From positions 992,001-1,056,000 of the forward strand of contig NZ_NPEG01000001.1 of assembly GCF_002812045.1 (NCBI RefSeq): a stretch of 64,000 nucleotides of DNA. The letters are read 5' to 3'. Of the stretch, positions 54,144 through 63,295 are shown in pieces. Position 1 is the first letter of the stretch. Every line of letters starts with the position of its first letter. Below the pieces are notes generated by a model. The model was not told the DNA's origin. It made no database searches and saw only the letters and a program-made list of their open reading frames with translations. The DNA comes from Leptospira haakeii (lineage in GTDB: Bacteria; Spirochaetota; Leptospiria; Leptospirales; Leptospiraceae). Position numbers and translations under genes: made by a program.

Positions 54144-54758
54144 ATGGAAGAAAAAGCGGAAAAGTTTTGGACCTGGTTTTCCCAAAACAGCCGGTATTAC
54201 ACTAAACTAGATGACCTGGAAGATAAAGAAAGAGATCGGCTTTTGGACGATCTGATGGATCGACTCCAGGAAGTGAATTCCGAGTTTTTTTTCGAGATCG
54301 GCGGGGGAGATGAAAGTCCTCACGAATTCACAGTTGTCACAGCAGGAGACGAGGACCTGTACGCTGAGGCGGAAAGATTTGTAGACCTTGCCCCCGAAAT
54401 TTCAGGCTGGGATGTATTTTCCGTAGACCAATACCAAGAAAAAGGCACAGTCGTATTTCACGAAGGTTTGGAATTGGATTCGGAAGAGATCTGGTTCCTA
54501 CCTTTAGAGAACACCAGTCTTCCTAAAAGTTTCGGAGTTCGGATCTGTTTCCCTGATTTCCCGAACGTAGAATCGAGTCCCCATCTTAAAAAAGCAGTCG
54601 GCCTATTATTAGAAGCTCTTCTTGGCGAAGATACTTATACGAAAGAAATAGGATATTATGAGATTGGAATGCTTCCTGATGATCCAGAAGAAGAAGGATT
54701 TATAGAACTAGTTGAATTGCCTGACTATATCCAGTGGCGAAAGGAAAGAGAGGCATAA
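54144..54758 (+). CDS. Conserved-looking acidic protein, function unknown
   Basis: A 204-aa soluble acidic protein beginning MEEKAEKFWTWFSQNSRYY. The FWTWF start and the later FFFEIGGGDESPHEF recall a widespread but uncharacterised bacterial family that I cannot name with certainty. No catalytic motif, signal peptide or membrane helix. It may be co-transcribed with cutA. It ends at a bidirectional terminator. Confidence 0.65.
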   Translation: MEEKAEKFWTWFSQNSRYYTKLDDLEDKERDRLLDDLMDRLQEVNSEFFFEIGGGDESPHEFTVVTAGDEDLYAEAERFVDLAPEISGWDVFSVDQYQEKGTVVFHEGLELDSEEIWFLPLENTSLPKSFGVRICFPDFPNVESSPHLKKAVGLLLEALLGEDTYTKEIGYYEIGMLPDDPEEEGFIELVELPDYIQWRKEREA

Positions 54759-54787
54759 AAAAAGGCGGGCAAGCCCGCCGTTAAAAA
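54759..54787. terminator. Bidirectional terminator between convergent genes
   Basis: GGCGGGC (54764-54770) pairs with GCCCGCC (54773-54779). An A-run on each side gives a T-tail in both directions. It serves the gene at 54144 and the hydrolase at 54809. Confidence 0.85.
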
Positions 54788-54808
54788 AGGGTGAATGGAA
54801 ATCCGAAA

Positions 54809-56551
54809 TTAATTCTCCGATTGGATTACTAAAGTGGATTGTGGGCTCTTGGAATGTTTCACATCCAGACCATAAATCAGCACAGTCGGCACCGAGTATT
54901 GGGAATCGAAAGTATCGATTGCAATCGCAATCTTATTTCCTGCAGGAACATCATAAGCTACCGCATTTAGGTCGATAGACATATCTTTTGTTTCATACCA
55001 TCCCGCATCGAAAATAGTTCCGGTACCATGAGTGATCAAAGTAGCGGTGCCATATTTATCTACATCGTAGAAGTAAACGTTCACGTTGGCCTTTCCAAGG
55101 CTGGAAGAGATCCTTCCATTCCAGAACATTTTACCTCTGATCTTCAATGCAGAACTTAAATTAGAAGATTGGTAAACGATACCATTCACTCTGCTTACTA
55201 AACCTAAATTGGTTGTTACAGGGATTTCTGCATGAGCAGCAAGAATATCCGCAAGTAATGGAAATCCGGTGCTTGCAGCAGTGTCCGCTCCTGAAAGAAT
55301 TCCAGTATTAGTGACAGTAGTGTTTTGGCTAGTACCAATTTCTCCGTTAGTGAACAGTCCTCTAGGTTTCAAATAAAAAGTTTTATCTGAAACGGTTGGA
55401 GAAGGCCAAGAAGGGAGAGTCACTCTCGGGCCAGCAAAACGTTTTTGGAAAGTAACCTGAGGTTTGTCCATGATCCCATTATTGACACCTTTCAACCAAT
55501 AATCGAACCAATCATATGCGTTATCCCAAACTGTACCGGAAAAACCGAGGATGCCACCGATTTCTGCGGAAGCATGGATCCCTTCGTTCATTAAAAGTTT
55601 TTTAGGAACAGTGATCTTAGCATAATAATCTAAAACCGCGTTCGGGTTAAATAAGAAGTCCTCGAAGTTATTCGAGATCATTACCGACTTACCTGCAGAA
55701 GCATTCAATTGTCCTACAAAAGTTTCAGGTGAACGATCTGCCGCCCATGTGGTCACAGCATCGATATCCGTATGTTGGATAAGTTTTCCGAAATTCTGTG
55801 CGATGATCGGATCAGGTCTTCCTGTGATATAGCTGGAAGCAACGAGTAATAATCCCCAGATCAATCTAGGAGTATCGTTGCCGTAAAGAGAACGTTTTAG
55901 ATTTCCCCAACCGCTCATTGCAACTGCGGTTTTAATTCTAGGTTCAGTGCTCACACCGGCTAAAGAGATTCCGGCACCGTAAGAGATACCTGAAATACCG
56001 ATATTTGCAGAATCAGTTTGAGTGTTCGCAAGTAACCAATCGATAATTTTACTTAAGTCAGCTCTGTCTTTTGGACCGGCAGTATCAATGAGTCCTCCGG
56101 AAGCTCCAAAACCTCTTGTGCTATAAGAGAGAACAATATATCCCTTTTTAGCGAGTTTCGCAGCAGGAACCAGATACTCATATTTGTTCAATGCCCAGCT
56201 ATTAACGAAAATTACTGTTGGGTATTTTCCGGTAGGGGAAGGAGTAGAAGGTGTGAAAAGGCTAGCTTCTAACACAACTCCGTCGTTTGCAGTTACCTTA
56301 ATGGTATTGTCGAAAGTGAAACTTCCGTCGCTCTCTTGTGCGAATGCATTTTGGATCTGACCGCTTGAATCTTCTAACTCGGAAACACCTTTGTTTCCGG
56401 AAGCTTGAGCCAAGCTTGGATCTAAGGAAGCTAAGAGGGCTGCAGCTTCCGCATTTTGAGAAGAATCACTTTTACAAGAGTAAAAAGATCCTCCTACGAT
56501 CATCATTAGTATGCAAAATCGCATAACTAACGTTCGGTATATTTTTCTCAT
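54809..56551 (-). CDS. Peptidase S15/CocE-type alpha-beta hydrolase lipoprotein
   Basis: A 580-aa lipoprotein. The signal ends GGSFYSC, then an Ala/Ser-rich linker. The alpha-beta hydrolase domain spans about 80-400 (YPTVIFVNSWALNKYEYL; nucleophile elbow GISGISYGAGISL). A C-terminal jelly-roll domain of the X-Pro dipeptidyl-peptidase type follows (about 430-580, KIRGKMFWNGRISSS). Family members hydrolyse peptides or esters such as cocaine and beta-lactam side chains; no substrate can be assigned. ATG at 56551 has GGAG seven bases before it. The AraC-type regulator gene is immediately upstream on the same strand. Confidence 0.8.
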   Translation of the reverse strand: MRKIYRTLVMRFCILMMIVGGSFYSCKSDSSQNAEAAALLASLDPSLAQASGNKGVSELEDSSGQIQNAFAQESDGSFTFDNTIKVTANDGVVLEASLFTPSTPSPTGKYPTVIFVNSWALNKYEYLVPAAKLAKKGYIVLSYSTRGFGASGGLIDTAGPKDRADLSKIIDWLLANTQTDSANIGISGISYGAGISLAGVSTEPRIKTAVAMSGWGNLKRSLYGNDTPRLIWGLLLVASSYITGRPDPIIAQNFGKLIQHTDIDAVTTWAADRSPETFVGQLNASAGKSVMISNNFEDFLFNPNAVLDYYAKITVPKKLLMNEGIHASAEIGGILGFSGTVWDNAYDWFDYWLKGVNNGIMDKPQVTFQKRFAGPRVTLPSWPSPTVSDKTFYLKPRGLFTNGEIGTSQNTTVTNTGILSGADTAASTGFPLLADILAAHAEIPVTTNLGLVSRVNGIVYQSSNLSSALKIRGKMFWNGRISSSLGKANVNVYFYDVDKYGTATLITHGTGTIFDAGWYETKDMSIDLNAVAYDVPAGNKIAIAIDTFDSQYSVPTVLIYGLDVKHSKSPQSTLVIQSEN

Positions 56552-56701
56552 CACTATTCTCCATATGCTTTTTCAGTCTTGGACTTTTTAGCTAATTTAT
56601 GAATAGGGATTATAAGACAGTTATCAGTAAGGGTCGTCTTGGATTCGAATCTTGGACAAATTAAAAGGTCTTAATTTTTTATTTGAACAAATTTAGAAGA
56701 A

Positions 56702-56711
56702 AACGTTCGTT
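56702..56711. promoter_or_regulatory. AACGTTCGTT motif upstream of the S15 hydrolase gene
   Basis: This 10-base core is identical to one inside the inverted repeat before the HadAB-like genes (62177-62186) and close to motifs in the FAS control region. It lies 150 bases upstream of the hydrolase start. Confidence 0.35.
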
Positions 56712-56714
56712 CAA

Positions 56715-57797
56715 TTAAGAAACTTTAGATTTTCGCAGATACTCTCTAGGGGAAACACCTTGTATGGATTTGAATGCAAGATTGAAAGTCGCCTTTGAGT
56801 TAAAGCCGGATCTGTAAGCAACGGAGAGAATATTAGCTCCTTCTTCTTTTTGTAATATACGAACTGCTTCTGCGACACGGAAACCGTTTACAAACTTTGC
56901 AAAGTTAGTTCCTTTTCTTTGATTTAGGAATTCAGAAAGTTGATATGGTTTGATGTCTAACTGATTGGATAGTGCGGAAAGAGAAAGGTCTTCTTGTAGA
57001 TAGATTTTTTCTTTTGACATCAAACTTTCTAAACGATTTTCCAGATCAGTTGTATCTACACCTTCTAATCTGGAATTACGATACGCATCTCTCATAGAAG
57101 GACCCATCTCGCTGAAAACTTCAGGTGCATAAATTTGCGCCAGATAACCTGCGACTGCGTAGATTACAGTGCTTAAAACTGAAATGAATAATAAATTAAT
57201 ATCTCTGATTAAATAGGAGATAACAAGGATAGAAGTCACACTTCCGCTTCCGATGATAACGAATAGAAGTATCCTTGCGCCTGCATCTTTTTTCAATCTT
57301 TCCAATCTGAAAGCAGCTCTTGTTTGCCAAACAATGGAAGAATAAAATACTAAATTCGCAGAATAGGCACCTAACAAAAGAACGTCCGGCCAACTTGTGG
57401 AGCCCTTTTCGAAATAATCGACGGGTCTGCTTCCAAAGATTTGAGGCAAAACTAAATATAGGACAGGAAATAAAATCAGAAGAAGTATTCCGGGAAGATA
57501 GAAACTCCTTTCGAATGCTGTGAACTTCTCTTCTCTAACAGTAACTGAATACAAACTGTACATTCCTGGTCCTAGAAACCAGGCGAATGGAATATGAAAC
57601 TGATTTAAAAACGAAGGTTCGAAATAAATACCCTTCAAAAGAAAATAAACATATAAGAACTGGATAGAAACACAAAAAGATAATAAAGATAAGATCCTTA
57701 AACCGGCAGATTTTTCCGGTCGGAGTAGGCATGCCACAGATAGAAGCATACAAAACAACACTCCGAAGAATACGATCTCATGGAAATGAGGAACCAC
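56715..57797 (-). CDS. Membrane-bound AraC-family regulator
   Basis: A 360-aa protein with an N-terminal half of about seven hydrophobic segments (for example FFGVLFCMLLSVACLL, FYLPGILLLILFPVLYLVL). A cytoplasmic AraC DNA-binding domain forms about the last 100 residues (LSLSALSNQLDIKPYQLSEF, then ILSVAYRSGFNSKATFNLAF, GVSPREYLRK). Such integral-membrane AraC proteins probably sense an envelope signal and regulate neighbouring genes. The start is GTG at 57797 with no good ribosome site. The S15 hydrolase gene downstream is the most likely target. Confidence 0.85.
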   Translation of the reverse strand: MVPHFHEIVFFGVLFCMLLSVACLLRPEKSAGLRILSLLSFCVSIQFLYVYFLLKGIYFEPSFLNQFHIPFAWFLGPGMYSLYSVTVREEKFTAFERSFYLPGILLLILFPVLYLVLPQIFGSRPVDYFEKGSTSWPDVLLLGAYSANLVFYSSIVWQTRAAFRLERLKKDAGARILLFVIIGSGSVTSILVISYLIRDINLLFISVLSTVIYAVAGYLAQIYAPEVFSEMGPSMRDAYRNSRLEGVDTTDLENRLESLMSKEKIYLQEDLSLSALSNQLDIKPYQLSEFLNQRKGTNFAKFVNGFRVAEAVRILQKEEGANILSVAYRSGFNSKATFNLAFKSIQGVSPREYLRKSKVS

Positions 57798-57975
57798 GAA
57801 CTATTGGATGAATTTTTATCGCCTACTTGTCAAGTTCTTACATTTGGAATAAAAGCACTTAAATCACTTTTCAGGGCGGAAACTTAGGCCGTTTTCGTCT
57901 AAAATATCCTGAAAAGAGGCCTGTTTTTTAGGATTCCTTTCTAAGTTTTTGGGGAAATTTTTCGAAACTATTAGT

Positions 57976-59274
57976 ATGGCATTCAGAGGGCTCATCATCC
58001 TATTCTTCTTAATACCCTCTTATATATTTTCCGAAACCCCAGTATTATTCAGATGGAAAATGAAATCCGGAGATGATCTGGAATTAAACGAATACCATAG
58101 AGTAAAGGCCAGACAAGGCCTGAGAGTTATTAATAGGGAAGATAAAAATCGAATTTTGTTAAAAGCCACATCCTGTAAAAAGGAAGGTTGCGATTTTTCG
58201 GCGATATTCGATACCTATATTAAGTTTCCTGAATTAGATCCTGCTTTTTATAAAGACAAAACTTTTAAGAGTAAATTTTATATTTCGGAAATGGGCCAAT
58301 ATACTGTTCCTCCTGAATACAGTATGCCCAATCTAAGATCATTGCCTAGCTTCTCCGCGAAAGAAGTGGGTGTGGGAGAAGAATGGACCAAACCTGCTTC
58401 CGAAAGTTTTCAGTTCCCTACAGCCAGAATAGAGATCCCGGTCCAAGCAAAGTACATTTACCAAGGTAAGGGAGACTGGGAATACGCAGGTAAAAAGGGG
58501 AACGCAGACCTGATCGAATATAACTATAATTTAATGAAGGAATCTGATCCGATTGCTCAGAATATTCCTTACAAAATTTACGGTTTTGCAAAAGGAAAAG
58601 TATTTTTCGATTCCGAACAAGGTGTTCCTAAATATAAGTATGTTCAACTTGCTTATACGTTCGTTTTTCCGAATGGGATCGCACAAGAAATGTCTTTCGA
58701 GATCCACGGAGTGTATTCTAAACAAAACTCCGTTACGGAAAACGATAAAGATAAAATTGCGGAAGAGGTCAAAAGAATCCTAGGACCTTTCCCGGAAGGA
58801 ACTGCTTATCCAAAGAAGAAGCCTACTGGTAAAAAGGGCAACGGACTAGAATGGCCTGAATGGGAAGGAAATCCGGAAGAAGAAGTTGCTGATCGTGCAC
58901 CGGTGGAGATCAGGAAATCGAATGAGGGTGTTGTACTTTCTTTAGATAACCTTCTTTTTGATTATAATAAATCCGAATTAAAACCGGAAGCCAAAAAGGT
59001 CTTGGAAAGGATTGCGGACGTTCTTAAAAAATATCCTGACAGAGAAATTCGCATCGGCGGACATACGGACGATAAAGGAAGCCAAGAGTATAATCTCAAA
59101 CTTTCCCAAGATAGAGCATTATCAGTTCTCCAAGAATTAAGAGATTCTCATGGAATAGAAGAAACTAGAATGTCTTATAGAGGTTATGGAAAGTCTCAGC
59201 CTGTGGCCGAAAATTCCTCAGAATCCGGCAGAGCTAAAAACCGAAGAGTGGATATCACTATCGTTCTGGAATAA
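57976..59274 (+). CDS. Exported protein with C-terminal OmpA peptidoglycan-binding domain
   Basis: A 432-aa protein with a signal peptide (MAFRGLIILFFLIPSYIFSE). A roughly 290-residue N-terminal domain is not recognised but contains paired Cys (SCKKEGCDF). A C-terminal OmpA domain follows (about 310-432): NLLFDYNKSELKPEAKKVLE, IRIGGHTDDKGSQEYNLKLS, RMSYRGYGKSQP and RAKNRRVDITI, with the Asp and Arg that grip diaminopimelate. It probably links the outer membrane or periplasm to peptidoglycan. ATG at 57976 was chosen because it gives a proper signal peptide; a TTG nine codons upstream does not. Confidence 0.87.
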   Translation: MAFRGLIILFFLIPSYIFSETPVLFRWKMKSGDDLELNEYHRVKARQGLRVINREDKNRILLKATSCKKEGCDFSAIFDTYIKFPELDPAFYKDKTFKSKFYISEMGQYTVPPEYSMPNLRSLPSFSAKEVGVGEEWTKPASESFQFPTARIEIPVQAKYIYQGKGDWEYAGKKGNADLIEYNYNLMKESDPIAQNIPYKIYGFAKGKVFFDSEQGVPKYKYVQLAYTFVFPNGIAQEMSFEIHGVYSKQNSVTENDKDKIAEEVKRILGPFPEGTAYPKKKPTGKKGNGLEWPEWEGNPEEEVADRAPVEIRKSNEGVVLSLDNLLFDYNKSELKPEAKKVLERIADVLKKYPDREIRIGGHTDDKGSQEYNLKLSQDRALSVLQELRDSHGIEETRMSYRGYGKSQPVAENSSESGRAKNRRVDITIVLE

Positions 59275-59280
59275 TATCGG

Positions 59281-59299
59281 TTTTTGCCCTTTGCAAAAA
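59281..59299. terminator. Weak AT-rich hairpin between convergent genes
   Basis: TTTTTGC pairs with GCAAAAA around CCTTT, between the OmpA-domain gene and the small lipoprotein gene. It lacks a strong GC stem. Confidence 0.35.
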
Positions 59300-59307
59300 G
59301 TTTAGAA

Positions 59308-59535
59308 TTAAAAGTAATCTTCACTTTTACATTCGTTGTAATGATTATTTTCCATTAAGCAGGAAAGAAGTATATTATTATAGGATTCCGTTCCAGGCTG
59401 ATGAGCGCCTACTGCTTGGCAAACCGCATCTCTCATCACTTTTCTTCTGTCTTGGCAACGTTCCACAGGATCAATCCCGCAGGATATAAAACCGAATATT
59501 AGAATAAGACAAAATACAAGATTTCTAACTTTCAT
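59308..59535 (-). CDS. Small Cys-rich lipoprotein
   Basis: A 75-aa lipoprotein. The signal MKVRNLVFCLILIFGFISC ends in a lipobox; the mature part of about 57 residues contains four further Cys (ERCQDRRK, DAVCQAVG, LSCLMENN, NECKSEDYF) that could form two disulfides. AGGTG six bases before the ATG at 59535 decides the start. Function unknown; it lies alone between an OmpA-domain gene and a sulfatase-fold gene. Confidence 0.7.
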   Translation of the reverse strand: MKVRNLVFCLILIFGFISCGIDPVERCQDRRKVMRDAVCQAVGAHQPGTESYNNILLSCLMENNHYNECKSEDYF

Positions 59536-59647
59536 TCTTTTCACCTATTTCTGTTTGGATTGGCAAGCGGATAACATAACGAAGGATATGGAAAAAGCAA
59601 GGAGTTTTGGTAAAAACGAAAGTGGAAACTTTGACGTAAAACGGATT

Positions 59648-62047
59648 CTATTCGTGGATATAACCCCAGCTCTCCAAAACTTTTCGGACTTCTTTTCCTA
59701 ACGCAGCCTGCTCCGAAGATTCTGAATTTCCGGAAAGTCCAGCATCGTTATAAAAATAAGGTATTTTAGAAGTTTTGAATTCGTAAGGAAGTTTTGCAGA
59801 CGCCACTGATTCGGGAGAATCTCTATAAATTTTAGAACTCGCTTCCGATAGAATTCCCCATTTTCCGGATTTATAATCTTCGGGTTTTCCATCCTTAAAA
59901 ATGGATAAACGAAATCCGAAAACAGGTTCTACCGTATAAAAGGAAAGGGTACTTTCTTTGCCTGGGGCTTGTTTTACAGTAAGTGCGGCGGATTTTGTTT
60001 CTAATCTATTTTCAGTAATTGGAGAATCAGATTGTATTTTATAAATTCCCGCTTGGATACCAATCTCTATTTTGCGAGTGCATTCCTTTTCGCATGCAGG
60101 CAATCTAAGTTTAAAAACATTTTTCTTTAGGCTATGAGAATCCAATTCCTGTCTCGCTTTAGTGAGAAGTGTTGAATTGCTCGCAGAAAGATTTTGTAAT
60201 TCTCCAGGATCTGAAACCAAAGAATAAAATTCCTCAGACATTTTATGAGGTTCTCCTTCCTTGGTCCTTCTTACAAAATCATAACCTGGATATCTTCGGA
60301 TCAGTTTGTATTCTTTCGTTCGAATGGATTCTGAAAATCTTCCTTCGGTATATACAAATTCCTCAGATTGCGGACCTTCTTCTCCATACATAGCTTTGGA
60401 ATAATCATTTCCATCACAAGAACTAGGATCACAAGGTAAACCTAACGCTCCTACTAAAGTGGGAAAAAGAGAAAGTAAAGAAACCTGATCGGAGAAAATC
60501 CTTTTTTCAATATTCGATTTTTCTGAGATAGGAGGATGGATGATCCAAGGAACTTTTATTTCTTCGTCGTAATGTGTTTCTCCGTGAGCATGTAAATTTT
60601 CTGCCACGAAATGATGGTGATAATAATGTTCCATGGATTGTAATTCTCCATGGTCTGCGACTACTGCAATCCAGGATTTATCGAAGGCTCCCGTCTTTTT
60701 AGCTTCTTCCAAAATTTTGCCTATGACCTCATCCGTATATAAGATCTCCGCCATGTATTTTCTTACATAAGGATCGTAGCTATTCCAGATTTTTGGATCA
60801 GTCTTTTGGGCCAGAATATCCATATACTTTTTTTCTGGAAGATAAGGATAGTGAGGGGTATTGATATTTATATGAAGGAAGAATCTTCTGTTTTTGTTCT
60901 CTTTCAAGAACTTTATGGATTCTGCAAGTATCAGCTCAGTATCGTCTTTGTCTTTTCCAGGTTGAAATAATTTGTGAAATCCTAGATCAACTCCCACTCC
61001 TGTATAATCCAGGAGGAATACATTATTCATAAGGCTTGCAGTTAGATAACCCTTGGATCTGAGATGATTCGGTAGTGTTTCCGGTTTTTTAGAATAAAAT
61101 ATTTTTCTATGAAGATTGCTAGAATAGAACCAAGCATTTCCAAGACCTAATTCAGATGCGACCTTGGAAGTAAAAAAGGAAATCATACTTGGTTTGGTCC
61201 AATTCCCGTTCGAGAAAGTATTCTCAAAAACGATAGAATCGGAAGCTAGTTTGTCCAGATAAGGACTGGTGGGGACGGGAGAACCGCCGAATCCCAAACG
61301 ATCTGGCCTAAGCGCATCGACGACGATCAATATTACATTTTCTTTAGGTCCCCAGATTTTTGGATCAGCCACTGAAGCGTATAATGTGGGTTGCCCTACA
61401 AACAAAAGATCGTTTTGGTTTTTAGGGATCCATTCAAAATTCCAAATATTAGCGGGGTTCTCTTCTAAAGTTTTGGAAATGGATTCTTGGATCTTGATCT
61501 TATGATCGACCCATTCTCTTCCCTGACTTTGTATATCCTCGGAGAATACGATAGTATCTCCCAACTTCACGATCAATTTTCCTGAACTTGGAACATTCTC
61601 GCCTGAAGAAGAAAGCGCTGTTGTGGAAAAATCCAAAACAACATTCTGTAGATCATAAAGTTTTGCTCCCGGGATAATAAACTCTGAGGAAATATCACAG
61701 CCACCATTTTGGAATAGGAGCAAACTATCTCGTGATTCGTTTAGAAGAGTTTGTTTATCCTTTAAGATAGTAAGTTGAGTGTTTCTCCACTTTTCATTCA
61801 GAGGAAGTTCAGAATAACGAGATGGATTTTTTTTATAATGATAAGAGATCTTTTTAATGGCTTCTTCTGAATTTCCTCTGCATATAGTTCCAGACTTTTT
61901 TAAAGAACGAAGTCCGTCCCAAACAGGGATTATGGTCTCTTCTTCCTTTGAAAACGATCCTGGAAAAATTTGCCTACAATCCTGTAAAAGATAACAAAGC
62001 AGGATCGGGATCAATATTCTAGAAAGTTTGGGACCAAAAGAAATCAT
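59648..62047 (-). CDS. Sulfatase-fold lipoprotein with Thr at the nucleophile position
   Basis: A 799-aa lipoprotein (lipobox LLQDC, Cys24). A 210-residue N-terminal region precedes an alkaline-phosphatase-superfamily domain (about 235-620): VDALRPDRLGFGG with metal Asp244, NGNWTKPSMISFFT, HININTPHYPYLP, VVADHGE, and a His-rich loop HYYHHHFVAENLHAHGE. True sulfatases need Cys or Ser in CxPxR for formylglycine; here WTKPS places Thr284 at that site. A phosphotransferase, phosphodiesterase or other hydrolase is therefore more likely than a sulfatase. The C-terminal 170 residues form a separate beta-rich domain. Probably periplasmic or surface-located. Confidence 0.82.
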   Translation of the reverse strand: MISFGPKLSRILIPILLCYLLQDCRQIFPGSFSKEEETIIPVWDGLRSLKKSGTICRGNSEEAIKKISYHYKKNPSRYSELPLNEKWRNTQLTILKDKQTLLNESRDSLLLFQNGGCDISSEFIIPGAKLYDLQNVVLDFSTTALSSSGENVPSSGKLIVKLGDTIVFSEDIQSQGREWVDHKIKIQESISKTLEENPANIWNFEWIPKNQNDLLFVGQPTLYASVADPKIWGPKENVILIVVDALRPDRLGFGGSPVPTSPYLDKLASDSIVFENTFSNGNWTKPSMISFFTSKVASELGLGNAWFYSSNLHRKIFYSKKPETLPNHLRSKGYLTASLMNNVFLLDYTGVGVDLGFHKLFQPGKDKDDTELILAESIKFLKENKNRRFFLHININTPHYPYLPEKKYMDILAQKTDPKIWNSYDPYVRKYMAEILYTDEVIGKILEEAKKTGAFDKSWIAVVADHGELQSMEHYYHHHFVAENLHAHGETHYDEEIKVPWIIHPPISEKSNIEKRIFSDQVSLLSLFPTLVGALGLPCDPSSCDGNDYSKAMYGEEGPQSEEFVYTEGRFSESIRTKEYKLIRRYPGYDFVRRTKEGEPHKMSEEFYSLVSDPGELQNLSASNSTLLTKARQELDSHSLKKNVFKLRLPACEKECTRKIEIGIQAGIYKIQSDSPITENRLETKSAALTVKQAPGKESTLSFYTVEPVFGFRLSIFKDGKPEDYKSGKWGILSEASSKIYRDSPESVASAKLPYEFKTSKIPYFYNDAGLSGNSESSEQAALGKEVRKVLESWGYIHE

Positions 62048-62167
62048 GAGAACAAGGACAGAATTTTACTTGAGGGGTCCGCTTACAACCTTTATAGTCC
62101 GCAACGCGGGCTTCAGGAGCGGAGCGACTATCATCCGGATGAACACCATTCAGTGAACGGTTGTTTG

Positions 62168-62186
62168 AACGAACAGAACGTTCGTT
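62168..62186. promoter_or_regulatory. Inverted repeat upstream of HadAB-like genes
   Basis: AACGAAC, a five-base spacer AGAAC, then GTTCGTT: a perfect 7-5-7 inverted repeat, 105 bases before the first MaoC gene. It resembles motifs in the FAS control region, suggesting one regulator for both fatty-acid loci. Confidence 0.5.
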
Positions 62187-62291
62187 ACTAAAAATTCAAT
62201 GGACCTGCGGGATCGGTGTCTAAAAAATAGGGCCATATAAACGATCTTCGATCCTTCGAAGGTTTTTAAACCAATCCCAAGGAAAAGGATT

Positions 62292-62744
62292 ATGGCAGAA
62301 AAAGGCATTTCAAAAGACCTGATCGGCACAAAACTCGACTCCTACGAATTCGACGTAGAAAGAGGAAAGATAAAAGAGTTTTGTCTAGCGATCGGCGAAA
62401 GCAATCCGATATACTTCGATTTAGAAGCGGCAAAAAAAGCGGGATACGAGGACATTCCAGCTCCTCCTACATTTCCCACAGTGATCCAGTTTTGGGGATA
62501 CCCTAAAATTTGGAAAGATATGGAGAACATGGGAGTTGATACTTCCAGGATCCTACATCTAAAAGAAAAATATAATTATGTTAAAACTCTTTATCCTGGT
62601 AGAGTTTCCTCTCAGGGAGAATGTGTTAACGTAACCGTTGGTAAAATGGATACCATGACTTTCCGCACTACAATTCGTAATGCGAAAGGTGAAACTGTGA
62701 TCGAAGCAGAGATGTCTATTTTCATCCGTAAACCGGAACAGTGA
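62292..62744 (+). CDS. MaoC-like protein, HadA-type non-catalytic dehydratase subunit
   Basis: A 150-aa hotdog-fold protein resembling mycobacterial Had[21 protein letters not shown], then [20 protein letters not shown] and [10 protein letters not shown]. The catalytic Asp/His pair of R-hydratases is replaced (GESNPIYFD), as in HadA-type subunits that provide the acyl-binding half of a heterodimer. The partner gene follows 13 bases later. AAGGAT precedes the ATG. The pair should dehydrate (3R)-hydroxyacyl thioesters; whether on ACP or CoA is not decided. Confidence 0.82.
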   Translation: MAEKGISKDLIGTKLDSYEFDVERGKIKEFCLAIGESNPIYFDLEAAKKAGYEDIPAPPTFPTVIQFWGYPKIWKDMENMGVDTSRILHLKEKYNYVKTLYPGRVSSQGECVNVTVGKMDTMTFRTTIRNAKGETVIEAEMSIFIRKPEQ

Positions 62745-62757
62745 TAGGAGGATTAAG

Positions 62758-63174
62758 ATGAGTAAGATTGAATTCGACAAGTACGAAGTAGGACAAGAAC
62801 TCCCTCCTATAAAAGTGGATACTATTACACATGCACATCTAGTGCGTTACGCTGGAGCAAGTGGTGATTTTAACCCGATCCATAACGATCCGGATTTCGC
62901 TCGTAAGACTGGATTGGACGGAACCATCGCTCATGGTATGTTCGTAATGGCTCAGATCGGAAGACTTTGTACTTCTTGGGCAGACCAAAAACAGATCAAA
63001 GAATTCGGAGTTACTTTCAAAGCGATGACCAAGCCAGGACAAAAATTAACTTGTTCCGGTAAGATCAAACGTAAGAAGGAAGAAAACGGAGAAAAACTAC
63101 TTACAGTAGCTGTAGAAGCTGCTGATGAGTCTGGAGAAGTGAAAGCTTCCGGAGAATTAGTAGTTATCTGCTAA
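62758..63174 (+). CDS. MaoC-family (R)-hydratase/dehydratase, HadB-type catalytic subunit
   Basis: A 138-aa hotdog protein with the full hydratase-2 motif YAGASGDFNPIHNDPDFA (Asp37, Asn39, His42), then GTIAHGMFVMAQIGRL. This is the catalytic partner of the MaoC-like protein upstream. AGGAGG lies six bases before the ATG. Mycobacterial HadAB catalyses the dehydration step of type II fatty acid elongation; PhaJ-like R-specific enoyl-CoA hydratase is an alternative. Followed by a strong terminator. Confidence 0.87.
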   Translation: MSKIEFDKYEVGQELPPIKVDTITHAHLVRYAGASGDFNPIHNDPDFARKTGLDGTIAHGMFVMAQIGRLCTSWADQKQIKEFGVTFKAMTKPGQKLTCSGKIKRKKEENGEKLLTVAVEAADESGEVKASGELVVIC

Positions 63175-63202
63175 TCTTTTCGTTTATCTGAAACTTTAAA
63201 AA

Positions 63203-63227
63203 GCCTCCGAACTCGGAGGCTTTTTTT
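63203..63227 (+). terminator. Terminator after HadAB-like genes
   Basis: GCCTCCG pairs with CGGAGGC across a four-base loop, followed by seven T. Confidence 0.9.
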
Positions 63228-63295
63228 ATGCCTGAGGAAAATTTTAACTTAAAAATGGATTGTTCTTCCTTTGGATTTAGATATGCCTATTGCCC

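Noticed and set aside
56529..56538. AACGTTCGGT near the S15 hydrolase start as another operator
   Set aside because: Lies inside the coding sequence and differs at the conserved end; probably chance.
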